Source: Kribbella monticola (GTDB lineage Bacteria; Actinomycetota; Actinomycetes; Propionibacteriales; Kribbellaceae). Taken from it: DNA of 64,000 nt. Below the pieces are notes generated by a model. It ran no database searches. It was given only the letters and a program-made list of their open reading frames with translations, and was not told the DNA's origin. The DNA is taken from contig NZ_QFXK01000029.1 in assembly GCF_003261635.1 (NCBI RefSeq), positions 434,001-498,000 of the forward strand, given 5' to 3'. The position numbers and the translations under genes are program-made. Within the stretch, counting starts at the first letter, position 1; every line of letters begins with the position of its first letter. Below are positions 34,087 to 43,465 of this stretch, piece after piece.

Positions 34087-35127
34087 TCAGCCGAGCACGT
34101 CCCGCCAGACCTTCAGGAACCCGTCGGTGACCGGCTCGGGCCGAACCGCGATCCGCAACCACTCCGGCCCGAGCCCCGGAAACGTGTCCCCTCGCCGCAC
34201 CGCATAGCCCCGCTCACGCAACGCCTCACGGATCGCGGCCGCACCCTCCACCCGCACGAGCACGAACGGCCCACGCGGTACGCCGTACGTCGTACCGTCG
34301 GCGCCCAAGCCGGCCAGCAGATAGGCGCGCTGGCGTTCGATCTCCAGCGCAGCCTGGGCGGACTCGGCCATCGCACGCTCGTTGCTGCAAGCAATCGCGG
34401 CAGCCAACGCAGGAGTGGACACGGGCCAGTGCGGCTGTACTGCGGCGAGTTGCTCGATCAGCCCAGGCGCGGCGATCACGTAACCGATCCGGAGCCCGGC
34501 CAATCCCCACGTCTTGGTCAGACTGCGGATCACGACCAGGCCAGGAATCGAGGCACCGACCAGTGACTCGGGCTCGCCCGGAACCGCATCCATGAACGCT
34601 TCGTCGACGACCAGGATCCGGTCGGGGCGAGCGAGTTCGCGCAGGTCGTCGGCGGGATGCAGGACGGAGGTCGGGTTGGTGGGATTGCCGATCACCACGA
34701 GGTCGGCGTCGGCCGGGACGAGGCCCGGGTCGAGGACGAAGCCGTTCTCCGGCCGGAGTACGACGCGGTCGACGAGGTGACCGGCGGACCGGAGCGCCGA
34801 TTCGGGCTCGGTGAACTGCGGATGGACGACAACCGGGTGCTTCGGACGGAACGCGCGGGCGATCAGCACGAACGCCTCGGCCGCACCAGCAGTCAGCAGG
34901 ATCTGCTCGGGCGCGCACTGGTGGCGGGCGGCGATCGCGGCGAGGGCGGCGTCCTGACGCGGGTACGCCGCGAGATCGGTCAGGCCGGCGCTGATCTCGT
35001 CGAGCAACCAGGGCGGCGGCGTACCGGCTCTGACGTTCACCGCGAGGTCGACCAGGCCTGCTCCGACCTCCTGGTCACCGTGATGCTCCAGATCGAACCC
35101 GTCCAGCTCAAACCCGTCCACCGTCAC
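34087..35127 (-). CDS. PLP-dependent aminotransferase, CobC/threonine-phosphate decarboxylase-like (Rv2231c type)
   Basis: The 346-residue fold-type-I PLP enzyme has LLTAGAAEAFVLIARAF near the cofactor phosphate site, VVIGNPTNPTSVLHP, DEAFMD, and SLTKTWGLAGLRIGY with the PLP Lys. It resembles histidinol-phosphate aminotransferases and the CobC/CobD enzymes that make the aminopropanol phosphate of cobalamin. No cobalamin genes are adjacent, so its pathway is uncertain. It lies 105 bp upstream of the repeat protein in the same direction and might belong to that unit, although the gap argues against it. Confidence 0.87.
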   Translation of the reverse strand: MTVDGFELDGFDLEHHGDQEVGAGLVDLAVNVRAGTPPPWLLDEISAGLTDLAAYPRQDAALAAIAARHQCAPEQILLTAGAAEAFVLIARAFRPKHPVVVHPQFTEPESALRSAGHLVDRVVLRPENGFVLDPGLVPADADLVVIGNPTNPTSVLHPADDLRELARPDRILVVDEAFMDAVPGEPESLVGASIPGLVVIRSLTKTWGLAGLRIGYVIAAPGLIEQLAAVQPHWPVSTPALAAAIACSNERAMAESAQAALEIERQRAYLLAGLGADGTTYGVPRGPFVLVRVEGAAAIREALRERGYAVRRGDTFPGLGPEWLRIAVRPEPVTDGFLKVWRDVLG

Positions 35128-35165
35128 CCCAGGAGGCTAACCCGACCGCCGAGGGGAGGTACGAG

Positions 35166-35957
35166 TCAGCGTGGAGAGACTGTGTAGCGACGGTTTTGCA
35201 GGGAGGGGTTCTGGGTCCGAATCCGGGTCAGGCGGTCTGCGCTGATCTCGGCGGTGGTATGTCCGTCGGCCTCACCGACGGCGGCGATCGCGACGCCTTG
35301 CGGGTCGATGATCTGGCTCAGGCCGCAGTACTTCTTGCCGTTCTGTGCGGCCGCCACGACATAACAGGTGTTCTCGATCGCGCGGGCCGTGAGCAGGGTC
35401 GTCCAGTGATGCTCTTTGAGCGGACCGCGGACCCAGGCCGCCGGGACCGCGAGGATCTGGGCACCGGCATCGACCAGCGCCCGCGACAACTCCGGAAAAC
35501 GCAGGTCGTAGCAGGTCATCAGCCCGACCTTATGTCCGGCGATCTCGACCACGACCGGCGCGACATCACCCGGCGTCAGCTGATCCGACTCGCGATACCC
35601 GAACGCGTCGTACAGGTGGATCTTGCGATAGGCGCCGAGCAGCTCGCCGTCGGCAGCGACCGCGAGGAGCGTGTTGTACGGGCGCGCTTCGTCGCAGCTG
35701 CGTTCGAACATGCCCGCCACGATCGCCGTACCGTGTTCGGCCGCGCTCTTGCGCAAGGTGCTGACGAACTCGCCGTCCAGCGGTTCGGCCAACGGCCCGA
35801 CCGATCCGCCGTCCACGGCGAAGTCCGCCATCATCGCCTCGGGCAGGACGACGAGGTCCGGCTCGTCCCGCGCGGCATCGGCGACCAGGCGCCCCAGCAC
35901 CTCACGATTGGCGGCCTTGTCCTGCGTGCTGGCGGTCTGCACCACGGCGATCTTCAC
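35166..35957 (-). CDS. Carbon-nitrogen hydrolase (nitrilase superfamily, Nit-like)
   Basis: The 263-residue enzyme shows the full catalytic set: Glu in LVVLPEAMM, Lys in YRKIHLYD and Cys in LMTCYDLRFPE. Its length and text fit the Nit1/deaminated-glutathione-amidase branch rather than true nitrilases. It would hydrolyse an omega-amide in the cytoplasm. GTG 35957 gives the family start VKIAVVQTAS. It is divergent from the MobA-like gene. Confidence 0.92.
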   Translation of the reverse strand: MKIAVVQTASTQDKAANREVLGRLVADAARDEPDLVVLPEAMMADFAVDGGSVGPLAEPLDGEFVSTLRKSAAEHGTAIVAGMFERSCDEARPYNTLLAVAADGELLGAYRKIHLYDAFGYRESDQLTPGDVAPVVVEIAGHKVGLMTCYDLRFPELSRALVDAGAQILAVPAAWVRGPLKEHHWTTLLTARAIENTCYVVAAAQNGKKYCGLSQIIDPQGVAIAAVGEADGHTTAEISADRLTRIRTQNPSLQNRRYTVSPR

Positions 35958-36032
35958 TCCACCATGGTGCCGCATTCGGGCCGATCCTGAACCTCCTGTG
36001 GTGGGCACCAGGGGAAGCGGGAGACTGGGACC

Positions 36033-36575
36033 GTGGACTTCGATGCGGTGGTGCTGGCCGGCGGCGCGTCTGCGCGGTTCGACGGCGTCGACAAAGCGCT
36101 CATCCAGGTGGACGGGGTCACCTTGCTGGATCGGGTGCTGACGGCAACCACTTCGGCGAGGTCGACCGTCGTGGTCGGCCCTGAGCGCCCGGTTTGCCGT
36201 CAGGTCGACTGGGCGACCGAGGATCCACCATCAGGCGGTCCGGTCGCGGGTATCGCGGCTGGATTCGGCAACGGCGAATCGCCTTTGGTTGTAGTGGTTT
36301 CGTGCGACCTGCCCTGGCTGACCGAGGCCGACGTCGCGACGCTGGTCGCAAACATCGACGACCACGACGGATTCGGTCTCCGCGACAGCAGTGGCCGTGA
36401 ACAACGCCTCGCCGCCGCATACCGCCGTACTGCGTTGGCTGCGGCCATCGAGGCGATCGGCGATCCCCGCAACCAGTCCGTACGCCGCCTGTTCGCCGGC
36501 CTCGACCTCGCCTGGAGCGACCCGACATCCGCCGCCGACGACGCGGACACCTGGACAGACCTGACCCCGTCCTGA
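36033..36575 (+). CDS. MobA-like nucleotidyltransferase (molybdenum cofactor guanylyltransferase family)
   Basis: This 180-residue protein begins VVLAGGASARFDGVDKALIQVDG, the NTP-transferase loop L-A-G-G-x-S-x-R-x-G-x-D-K with Phe-Asp inserted in place of the usual Met-Gly, and continues with PPSGGPVAGIAAG and VVSCDLPWLTEADV, whose Asp binds Mg. It probably attaches GMP or CMP to molybdopterin. No other moco genes are in view. The start is a GTG. Confidence 0.88.
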   Translation: MDFDAVVLAGGASARFDGVDKALIQVDGVTLLDRVLTATTSARSTVVVGPERPVCRQVDWATEDPPSGGPVAGIAAGFGNGESPLVVVVSCDLPWLTEADVATLVANIDDHDGFGLRDSSGREQRLAAAYRRTALAAAIEAIGDPRNQSVRRLFAGLDLAWSDPTSAADDADTWTDLTPS

Positions 36576-36603
36576 CCGGCCGCCAACCAGTACGGTGGAC
36601 GGT

Positions 36604-37581
36604 ATGCGAGCTGTGGTGTGTGAGGGTGCCGGCGGGGTCGAGATCCTGAAGGTCGGCGAGATCGCGGATCCGACGCCGGCCGTGGACGAGGTGGTCATCG
36701 ACGTGGTCGCGGCCGGGGTGAACCGGGCCGATCTCCTGCAGCGGCAGGGCCACTACCCGCCACCGCCTGGCGCACCGGGCACCCTCGGCCTCGAGGTCTC
36801 CGGCACGATCGCCGCGGTCGGCGCCGAGGTCGAGGGCTGGTCGGTCGGTGACGAGTGCTGCGCGCTGCTCGCGGGTGGCGGGTACGCGGAGAAGGTCGCC
36901 GTACCGGCTCCGCAGGTGATGCCCGTGCCGGAAGGTGTCGACCTGATCAGTGCCGCCGCGCTCCCCGAGGTGGTGGCGACCGTGTGGTCGAACGTGTTCA
37001 TGACCGCGCACCTCAAGGAAGGCGAGACGCTGCTGGTCCACGGCGGTGCGTCCGGGATCGGCACGATGGCGATCCAGCTCGGTGTCGCGCACGGCGCCCG
37101 CGTGCTCTGCACGGTGGGCAGCACCGACAAGATGGAGTTCTGCACCCGGCTCGGGGCCGACGTGGCGATCAACTACAAGGAGGCCGAGTGGGCCTCGGTG
37201 GTCAACGAGGCGACGAACAAGGCCGGCGCGGACGTCATCCTCGACATCATCGGCGCGAAGTACCTGCAGGACAACGTGAAAACGCTGGCGTACGACGGCC
37301 GGCTGGTCGTTATCGGCCTCCAGGGCGGCAACCGGGCCGAGCTCGACCTCGGCCGGTTGATGAGCCGTCGCGGTTCGATCACCGGCACCGGCCTGCGGGT
37401 CCGGTCGGTCGAGGAGAAGGGCCGGATCATCGCCGAGGTGGTCGGCCACGTCTGGCCGCTGGTCGCCGCGAAGAAGGTCCGCCCGATCGTCCACCGCACC
37501 TTCGGCCTCGACGCCGTCGCCCAGGCCCACGAAGCGCTCGAGCAGTCCGCCCAGACCGGCAAGGTCCTCCTCACCCTCTGA
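36604..37581 (+). CDS. NAD(P)H quinone oxidoreductase (PIG3/QOR-like, zinc-free MDR family)
   Basis: The 325-residue enzyme has the MDR N-terminal domain (GVNRADLLQRQGHYPPPPGAP) and a Rossmann NADPH site, LVHGGASGIGTMAIQLG. The absence of the zinc-ligand Cys cluster and the Y-P-P-P-P motif fit the PIG3/TP53I3-like quinone reductase branch. The mRNA should be leaderless: TACGGT (36591-36596) lies 7 bp before the ATG and there is no ribosome site. Confidence 0.93.
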   Translation: MRAVVCEGAGGVEILKVGEIADPTPAVDEVVIDVVAAGVNRADLLQRQGHYPPPPGAPGTLGLEVSGTIAAVGAEVEGWSVGDECCALLAGGGYAEKVAVPAPQVMPVPEGVDLISAAALPEVVATVWSNVFMTAHLKEGETLLVHGGASGIGTMAIQLGVAHGARVLCTVGSTDKMEFCTRLGADVAINYKEAEWASVVNEATNKAGADVILDIIGAKYLQDNVKTLAYDGRLVVIGLQGGNRAELDLGRLMSRRGSITGTGLRVRSVEEKGRIIAEVVGHVWPLVAAKKVRPIVHRTFGLDAVAQAHEALEQSAQTGKVLLTL

Positions 37582-37582
37582 G

Positions 37583-38158
37583 TCACCCCTCGGGACGGAC
37601 GAGCCGGCGGACGATCCGGGCGGTGACGGCATCGACGTCGTACCGGCGACCCGTGCCGGGCGTGAGTTGGTCCAGGACGAGACCGTCGACGGCGAAATGC
37701 AGCAGCCGCACTTCCTCGGCGCCTCCTGGTAGACCGGCCTGCACATGAAACGACACATCGGCATCGAACCCTTGCTGCAACGTGCGCGACAGGATCTCGT
37801 GCAGGCCTGGATTCCGCGCGGCCTCGAGACGCAGGTCGAACAAGGCGAGCGAGAGTTCCGGCCGGCCGAGAAGCCGCTCGACGATGTAGCGCACGTAGTC
37901 GACGACAAGGTCGATCGACGGCTCGCGCTCGGCAAGCGGTGCGAGCACCGCCTGATCGGGCGCCAGGCGCTCGAAGATCCGCTCGCCGAGGGCACCAAGC
38001 AAGGCATCCCGGGTGCGGAAGTAGTTCGACGCCGTACCCGCGGGCAGGCCGGCGGCGGCGTCGACCGCTCGATGGGTCAAACCGCGGGCGCCTGATTCGG
38101 CCAGTACGGCGAGGCCGGCGTCGGCCAGCTGGATGCGACGTTCCGTGTTCCTGGGCAC
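37583..38158 (-). CDS. TetR-family transcriptional repressor
   Basis: This 191-residue regulator has the N-terminal HTH RGLTHRAVDAAAGLPAGTASNYFRTRDALLGALGERIF and a helical ligand domain. It is divergent from a VOC gene; the 73-bp gap holds an inverted repeat (38183-38216) that is its probable operator. It would thus control itself and the VOC protein. The start is a GTG. Confidence 0.92.
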   Translation of the reverse strand: MPRNTERRIQLADAGLAVLAESGARGLTHRAVDAAAGLPAGTASNYFRTRDALLGALGERIFERLAPDQAVLAPLAEREPSIDLVVDYVRYIVERLLGRPELSLALFDLRLEAARNPGLHEILSRTLQQGFDADVSFHVQAGLPGGAEEVRLLHFAVDGLVLDQLTPGTGRRYDVDAVTARIVRRLVRPEG

Positions 38159-38182
38159 GTTGACAAGCCTACCAGCTGTGCA

Positions 38183-38216
38183 CTACAACTGTCGTGATTA
38201 ACAACAACAGCTGTAG
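38183..38216. promoter_or_regulatory. Probable TetR operator
   Basis: CTACAACTGT (38183-38192) and ACAGCTGTAG (38207-38216) form an inverted repeat with one mismatch and a 14-bp centre. It lies between the divergent TetR and VOC genes. A third AGCTGT copy at 38174-38179 may extend the site. Confidence 0.5.
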
Positions 38217-38231
38217 TAGTCAGGAGAACGA

Positions 38232-38648
38232 ATGCAACCCGCAGCCTTCGGCGCGACCGTGGTCACCTCCCGCCCCGCGGAGGTCGCCGCCTTCTACCAG
38301 GAGCACTTCGATCTACAGATCACCATCGACCTCGGCTGGTTCATCTGCCTGCGGCGCGGCGATGCCGGCTGGGAGATCGCCATCAGCGAGCGCGGCCACG
38401 AGTCGGTTCCGGCCGCGGTGTCGGCAGCGAGGGACAGCACCAACGTGTTCGGCTTCGTCGTCGAGGACGCGGACAAGCTCGCCCAGTCGCTCACCGAAGC
38501 CGGCGTCAGGCTCGAGGGCGAGGTCGTCACGGAGCCCTGGGGTCAACGTCACTTCTTCGTCCGGGACCCGGAAGGCACCTGGATCGACGTCATCCAGTTG
38601 GTGGCGCCCGACCCAGCCTGGCTGGCCGCCAACACGCCCGCCACCTGA
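38232..38648 (+). CDS. VOC family protein controlled by TetR
   Basis: This 138-residue glyoxalase-fold protein (FGATVVTSRPAEVAAFYQEHF; NVFGFVVEDADKLAQSLTEAGVRLEGE; GQRHFFVRDPEGTWIDVIQLV) resembles bleomycin-resistance-like binding proteins. CAGGAG lies 5 bp before the ATG. Divergence from TetR suggests induction by a small toxic molecule that the protein binds or converts. Confidence 0.9.
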   Translation: MQPAAFGATVVTSRPAEVAAFYQEHFDLQITIDLGWFICLRRGDAGWEIAISERGHESVPAAVSAARDSTNVFGFVVEDADKLAQSLTEAGVRLEGEVVTEPWGQRHFFVRDPEGTWIDVIQLVAPDPAWLAANTPAT

Positions 38649-38671
38649 CACACCGGGACATTGACCTGCGG

Positions 38672-38695
38672 ATACTGGGTATGCATACTCAGTAT
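38672..38695. promoter_or_regulatory. PadR operator and leaderless promoter
   Basis: A 24-bp palindrome (22 of 24 positions symmetrical; core GTATGCATAC with ATACT/AGTAT flanks) covers the -10. The promoter is TTGACC (38661-38666), a 17-bp spacer and CATACT (38684-38689), with the padR ATG 8 bp further on. PadR autorepression at this site is likely. Confidence 0.75.
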
Positions 38696-38697
38696 CT

Positions 38698-39279
38698 ATG
38701 TCGATCAAGCACGGCCTGCTCGCGTTGCTGCGGACGGAAGCCAAGTACGGCTACCAGCTGCGCGGCGAGTTCGAGGCCGCCACCGGCGCCACCTGGCCGC
38801 TGAACATCGGGCAGGTCTACACGACCCTGACCCGGCTGGAGCGCGACGGCCTCGTCGCCGCGGCTCCCGGTGAGGGGGACGGTGACGGGCGATCGATGTA
38901 CGAGATCACCGACGCGGGCCGCGCCGAGCTGACCAACTGGTTCGAGACCCCGGTGACGCGTGAGTCGCGGCCGCGGGACGAGCTCGCGATCAAGCTCGCC
39001 CTCGCGCTCGCCGTACCGGGCGTGAACGTGACCGCGGTGGTGCACCGACAGCGGACCTCCACGATGCAGGCATTGCAGGAGCTGACCCGGCTGAAGCGGC
39101 AGAGCGCCGACGGGGAGATCTCCTGGCGGCTCGTGCTGGAGTCGATGATCTTCGCCGCCGAGGCCGAGATCCGCTGGCTCGACCACTGCGAGGCGATGCT
39201 GTCGCGCCACCAGAAGTCGCAGCCGCCCAAGGCCGGCACACCCAAACAGCAGAACACGACCCCGGGGGTCAGACGATGA
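38698..39279 (+). CDS. PadR-family transcriptional regulator
   Basis: This 193-residue regulator has the PadR winged helix (HGLLALLRTEAKYGYQLRGEFEAATGATWPLNIGQVYTTLTRLERDGLV) and the C-terminal dimerisation helices of the Vir-like class. It is the first gene of an operon with an ABC exporter; its stop overlaps the ATPase start as ATGA. The operator over its own promoter implies that an exporter substrate derepresses the operon. Its mRNA appears leaderless. Confidence 0.93.
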   Translation: MSIKHGLLALLRTEAKYGYQLRGEFEAATGATWPLNIGQVYTTLTRLERDGLVAAAPGEGDGDGRSMYEITDAGRAELTNWFETPVTRESRPRDELAIKLALALAVPGVNVTAVVHRQRTSTMQALQELTRLKRQSADGEISWRLVLESMIFAAEAEIRWLDHCEAMLSRHQKSQPPKAGTPKQQNTTPGVRR

Positions 39280-39995
39280 ACGTCATCCTGGACATCCGCA
39301 ACCTGACCCGGCAGCATGGCACCGGCGACCAGGCGGTGCACGCCCTCCGCGGCGTCGACCTGTCCGTCGCCGCCGGCGAACTGGTCGCGGTGATGGGCCC
39401 CTCGGGCTCCGGCAAATCCACCCTGCTCACCTGTGCGGGCGGACTCGACCAGCCCACCAGCGGCGAGATCCTGATCGACGGCAACGACCTCGCCACGCTC
39501 AGCCGCAACGCGGTCGCCGCGCTGCGCCGGCGCCGGATCGGCTATGTGTTCCAGGACTTCAACCTGATCCCTGCCCTCACCGCGGCCGAGAACGTCGCGC
39601 TTCCGCTCGAACTGGACGGCACCCGTGCCCGTACTGCCCGCAAGTACGCCGAAGCAGCCCTGCTGGAAGTGGCCATCCCCGAGCTGGCCAACAGGTTTCC
39701 CGACGACATGTCGGGCGGTCAGCGGCAGCGAGTCGCGATCGCCCGGGCGATCGTGGGGGATCGCCGGCTCCTGCTGGCCGACGAACCGACCGGAGCCCTC
39801 GACTCCGACACCGGCGAGGCCGTCCTCCAGCTCCTTCGCGACCGCTGCGACCAGCACGGCATCGCCGGCGTCCTCGTCACCCACGACGCCCGGCACGCCG
39901 CCTGGGCGGACCGCGTCGTCTACCTGCGCGATGGTGTCCTGGTAGGCCAGGCCGGCCCGCTGCCCGAGGCCGACGTACTGCTGGAAACCCACTGA
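39276..39995 (+). CDS. ABC exporter ATP-binding protein (MacB/LolD type)
   Basis: The 239-residue ATPase has Walker A GPSGSGKST, Q-loop YVFQDFNLIPALT, signature MSGGQRQRVAIARAI and Walker B LLLADEPTGALD, the text of MacB/LolD/FtsE-like ATPases that drive FtsX-type permeases. It overlaps padR by 4 bp and the permease start by 1 bp (TGATG). With the permease it probably exports a peptide, lipid or antibiotic. Confidence 0.94.
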   Translation: MNVILDIRNLTRQHGTGDQAVHALRGVDLSVAAGELVAVMGPSGSGKSTLLTCAGGLDQPTSGEILIDGNDLATLSRNAVAALRRRRIGYVFQDFNLIPALTAAENVALPLELDGTRARTARKYAEAALLEVAIPELANRFPDDMSGGQRQRVAIARAIVGDRRLLLADEPTGALDSDTGEAVLQLLRDRCDQHGIAGVLVTHDARHAAWADRVVYLRDGVLVGQAGPLPEADVLLETH

Positions 39996-42685
39996 TGGCC
40001 AACCCCTGGGGCCCGGCCCTGCGCATTGCCCGCCGTACTGCGCTCCGCTCGCCAGGCCGCACCGCCTTGATCGCCGCCCTGATCGGGCTGCCCGTGATGG
40101 CCGCCAGTTGGCTCGGGATGATCTCGCTCAGCATGTCCCCGAAGGGCGAGGCGCTGGCGACGGAGCAGATCGGCAGAGCCGATGCGCAGGTCGTCGTCAC
40201 GCCGCACCGAACGGTCAAGCTGGACAACCAGCAGGACATCGACGGCAGCTACCTCTACAGCGATGATCCCGCGGCCGATGACCAGCGCGATCCCAACACC
40301 GTCGACGTCTCGAAGCTGCTTCCCGCCGGTACGACGATCGCTGTGCGAACCGCTTCGGTCACCACGGCCACCATCGCGACGAACGGCTCGGCGTCGGCGA
40401 ACTACCAGGTCGACGTGGTGGATTCCACCGGCGACCTGTCGGCGGGAACCTACCGGCTCGACCGCGGTCGGTTGCCAAGAGCAACGAATGAAGTAGCCTT
40501 GAGCCCCCAACTGGCCAAGCACCTCGGCCTGCTCACCGACGGGAAGCTCGAGCCGGATGCCGAGGTCTCGACCGATGACGGTCCGACCTACCGGGTGGTG
40601 GGAATCGCGACGACGCCTGGCGCCACGAGGAGCCTGTCCATCTGGGCGCCCCCGGGTTCCCCCTTGAGCCGGGTCGGCGCGGACGCGGAGCTGCGCTACG
40701 TGGCAGATCTGCCGGACGGCACGGATCTTCAAGCCCTGCAGGAGAAACTGCTCGCCTATGGCGTAGTGGTCACGCCGCGCGCGGCCATCGTCCACCCGGG
40801 CCCCAGCAACGTCTCGTACAGCGGCGGGGGAAGCGCCGCCGTGATGCTGGTGGTCGGCTTCGGCGTCCTGGAGATCGTCCTGCTCGCCGGTACCGCGTTC
40901 GCGGTCAGCGCTCGACGCCAGACGCGGACGCTCGGTCTGGTCCTCGCGGCCGGCGGCACACCTGCCGACGTACGCCGGATCGTCCTCACCCAAGGCGTCG
41001 TCATCGGTCTCGCCGGGGCCGGTGGCGGAATCGCGGTCGCGGTGCTGGCGATGGTCGCCGGGAAACCGCTGTGGGAACTGCTGTTCGCACGACTGATCAG
41101 CGACATCCAGTTCCCGGTCGGCCGACTCGTGATGGTCGGCGTGATCGGCGCCGTCGCCGGGGTGCTCGCGGCCGTCGTACCGGCTCACTCGGCGGCCAAG
41201 CAGTCGCCGATGGCGGCGCTGGCCGGACGATTCGCCTCCGCGGGGACCGGAGTACGACTGCGGCGACCTGCCTTGTTCCTGGTCGCCGGCGGCGTCGCTG
41301 CCGTGGTCATCGGTACCAGCTGGATGGCGGCACTCTACGCGCAGCATCAGAAGGAAGCGGCCGGTGATCCCAACGCCTACCAAGGCGGAATCACTCCGGA
41401 ACGGCCGATTGCCCTGATCCTGCTCGGGATCACCTGCGTGATCGCCGGTCTGGTCTGGGTGCTGCCGAACCTGATCGCCCGGGCCGCGACCATCGGCCGC
41501 GCGCTGCCGCTGAGCGGACGACTCGCGCTCCGCGACGCAGCCCGGCACCGGCACCGCACAGGACCGGCGGCTGCCGCGATCATGATGTCGGTCGCCGGTA
41601 CTGCGGCGATGGCCTTCGCGCTGGCGAACTCCTTCGCCGCGTCGGCCAAGGACTACGTACCGACCGGGCGCGACGGCGACGCGATCATCCGGTTCAACGG
41701 CGACAACACTGGAAACGGCGACACCGGGACCGTGATCTGGACCGCCGCGCTGGAGCGGAACGTCGCGGACGCCTTGCCGACCAAGAGCATCAGCCGGCTC
41801 GGACCGGTGAGCCCGATGGGCGCAAAGCCAGAGCGTCAGGGCCCGCAGGGCCAGTTCGTCTACACGGAGCCGCTGGTGGCATTCCCCGTCGGCCTCTCCG
41901 ACCAGGCCGGTGACATGGTGGCCGCACCGTTGCTGGCGGTCGATCCGGACTTCATCGCAAGCCTGGGCGGCAATGGCGCCCAGGTGGCCGCGGAGTTGCG
42001 GGCCGGGAAGATCATCGTCGAGACGCCAGGATTCGAAGGCGACCACGCCCGGCTCGGCACCTGGAGCGACAAGCCCTCGGCGAAGGAGAAGAGGATCGCG
42101 GTCAGCACGCTCACGCCGTCGCACCAACTGGCCGCCTTCGACCGGCAGGCGCTGGTCGGCACCGAAACGGCCAGAACGCTGGGCACGATCAACGTCCAGC
42201 AGACCCATCTCGCGCTCACCCGAGCGCCGACCAAGTCCGAACTCCAGACTGCGCGGAACTTCCTCGGCTCCGAGAGCGCCTTGAAGATCGAGAAGGGCTA
42301 CCAGAGCCCGGCGGACAAGGCGCTGGTCATCCTGCTCTCGGTGGCGGCCGTGGTGACGCTGCTCGGCGTGGCCATCGCCGTCTCGCTGTCGGCTGCGGAG
42401 GGGCGGGCCGACCTCGCGACGCTCGCGGCGGTCGGGGCCAAACCGCGCCAGCGGCGCAACCTCGCGGCCGCTCAGGCCTGGCTGATCGGCCAGCTCGGCT
42501 GCCTGCTCGGCGTGTTCGTCGGCGCGCTCTACGGCTACACGGCTCGGGTCGCCTTCGGTTCGCCGTACTTCGCGATCCCCTGGCGCGAACTCGGCGGCAT
42601 GGTGGTGCTGATCCCGTTGTGCGCGGGGCTGCTCGCCTGGCTGCTGACCCGCTCCCGGCTGCCGATGGTCAGCCGGATCGACTGA
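39995..42685 (+). CDS. FtsX-family ABC transporter permease (large, duplicated)
   Basis: This 896-residue membrane protein has an N-terminal helix, an extracytoplasmic domain of about 200 residues, a first FtsX block of helices (about 280-420), a central helix pair (about 430-500), a second extracytoplasmic region and a final helix block (about 775-890). The order is that of the long mechanotransmission-type permeases paired with MacB-like ATPases. It is likely regulated by PadR as the last gene of the operon. Confidence 0.92.
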   Translation: MANPWGPALRIARRTALRSPGRTALIAALIGLPVMAASWLGMISLSMSPKGEALATEQIGRADAQVVVTPHRTVKLDNQQDIDGSYLYSDDPAADDQRDPNTVDVSKLLPAGTTIAVRTASVTTATIATNGSASANYQVDVVDSTGDLSAGTYRLDRGRLPRATNEVALSPQLAKHLGLLTDGKLEPDAEVSTDDGPTYRVVGIATTPGATRSLSIWAPPGSPLSRVGADAELRYVADLPDGTDLQALQEKLLAYGVVVTPRAAIVHPGPSNVSYSGGGSAAVMLVVGFGVLEIVLLAGTAFAVSARRQTRTLGLVLAAGGTPADVRRIVLTQGVVIGLAGAGGGIAVAVLAMVAGKPLWELLFARLISDIQFPVGRLVMVGVIGAVAGVLAAVVPAHSAAKQSPMAALAGRFASAGTGVRLRRPALFLVAGGVAAVVIGTSWMAALYAQHQKEAAGDPNAYQGGITPERPIALILLGITCVIAGLVWVLPNLIARAATIGRALPLSGRLALRDAARHRHRTGPAAAAIMMSVAGTAAMAFALANSFAASAKDYVPTGRDGDAIIRFNGDNTGNGDTGTVIWTAALERNVADALPTKSISRLGPVSPMGAKPERQGPQGQFVYTEPLVAFPVGLSDQAGDMVAAPLLAVDPDFIASLGGNGAQVAAELRAGKIIVETPGFEGDHARLGTWSDKPSAKEKRIAVSTLTPSHQLAAFDRQALVGTETARTLGTINVQQTHLALTRAPTKSELQTARNFLGSESALKIEKGYQSPADKALVILLSVAAVVTLLGVAIAVSLSAAEGRADLATLAAVGAKPRQRRNLAAAQAWLIGQLGCLLGVFVGALYGYTARVAFGSPYFAIPWRELGGMVVLIPLCAGLLAWLLTRSRLPMVSRID

Positions 42686-42704
42686 TCAGCGCAGAGTTGT
42701 TGCC

Positions 42705-42872
42705 TCAGGCATCGATGATGGCGAGCTCGGGATAGGCGACCGGATAGGCCGGCGTACTGGTGATCCGCCGCCGGCCGCACTCGCAACGTTGGTAGACGAC
42801 CAGTCCTTCACTCACCTGGTGGGCGGATTCGACAGTCCATCGATGCCGGTGAGCTTCAGCTGTAGTGGTCAT
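42705..42872 (-). CDS. Small conserved protein with C-x-C motif
   Basis: This 55-residue protein (MTTTAEAHRHRWTVESAH..., then VVYQRCECGRRRIT) has a His-rich start and a single C-E-C pair, which might hold a metal in a dimer. ATG 42872 is chosen; an in-frame ATG lies at 42896. It is divergent from the CGNR gene with only 25 bp between the start codons, so their promoters overlap. Function unknown. Confidence 0.65.
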   Translation of the reverse strand: MTTTAEAHRHRWTVESAHQVSEGLVVYQRCECGRRRITSTPAYPVAYPELAIIDA

Positions 42873-42897
42873 GGACTCATCGTGATGTAATGCCATT

Positions 42898-43425
42898 GTG
42901 CATCTCAACCCTTACGGCGCCGACGCGGTCCTGCTCGCCGTCAACCTGGTCACCAACCCGGCCCGTACGCCGGACGAGCTGGCCGAGCGCTGCGAGGAGA
43001 GCGGCGTCGAGAGTCGCCTGGTCCGCACCCGGGCAGTCACCGAGGCGGACCTCGCCGCAGTACGCAGTGCGCTCGACGAGTGGCTTGCCGTGGTGGATGC
43101 GCCCGACGAGGAAACCAGAGTGCGGCTGGCCAACGAGATGCTCGCCAAGTACACCGAGCATCCTCGGCTGACGAACCACGCCGGCGACGGTTGGCACATG
43201 CACTACCGGCCGGACGACGTACCGGTGGGGCGGCTCGTCGCCACGCTCATCAGCACCGGCACGGCACTGCACCTGGCCGGTCGCGGAATCACCCGCCTGG
43301 GCCGCTGCAGCACTGACGGCTGCGACAACGTGTACGCCGACCTGTCGCGTGGCGGGCGTCAGCGCTATTGCAGCCCTGCTTGCGCCAACCGGGACGCCGT
43401 TCGCCGGCATCGCTCGCGGCACTAG
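42898..43425 (+). CDS. CGNR zinc-finger, ABATE-domain putative regulator
   Basis: This 175-residue protein has an N-terminal ABATE domain (about 1-110) and a C-terminal CGNR-type zinc finger, RCSTDGCDNVYADLSRGGRQRYCSPACANR, with the four Cys intact and the family's C-G-N-R written C-A-N-R. The family is predicted to bind DNA as a stress-linked regulator. The start is a GTG without a ribosome site. Confidence 0.88.
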   Translation: MHLNPYGADAVLLAVNLVTNPARTPDELAERCEESGVESRLVRTRAVTEADLAAVRSALDEWLAVVDAPDEETRVRLANEMLAKYTEHPRLTNHAGDGWHMHYRPDDVPVGRLVATLISTGTALHLAGRGITRLGRCSTDGCDNVYADLSRGGRQRYCSPACANRDAVRRHRSRH

Positions 43426-43465
43426 GCCACCGAAGTCGCTGGCGGTGGGGTTCTAGGATGGGCAG

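Noticed and set aside
39920..42208. A 762-codon minus-strand frame over the FtsX-type permease
   Set aside because: The plus strand encodes a recognisable permease joined to its ATPase; the opposite frame has the base-bias look of an antisense shadow.
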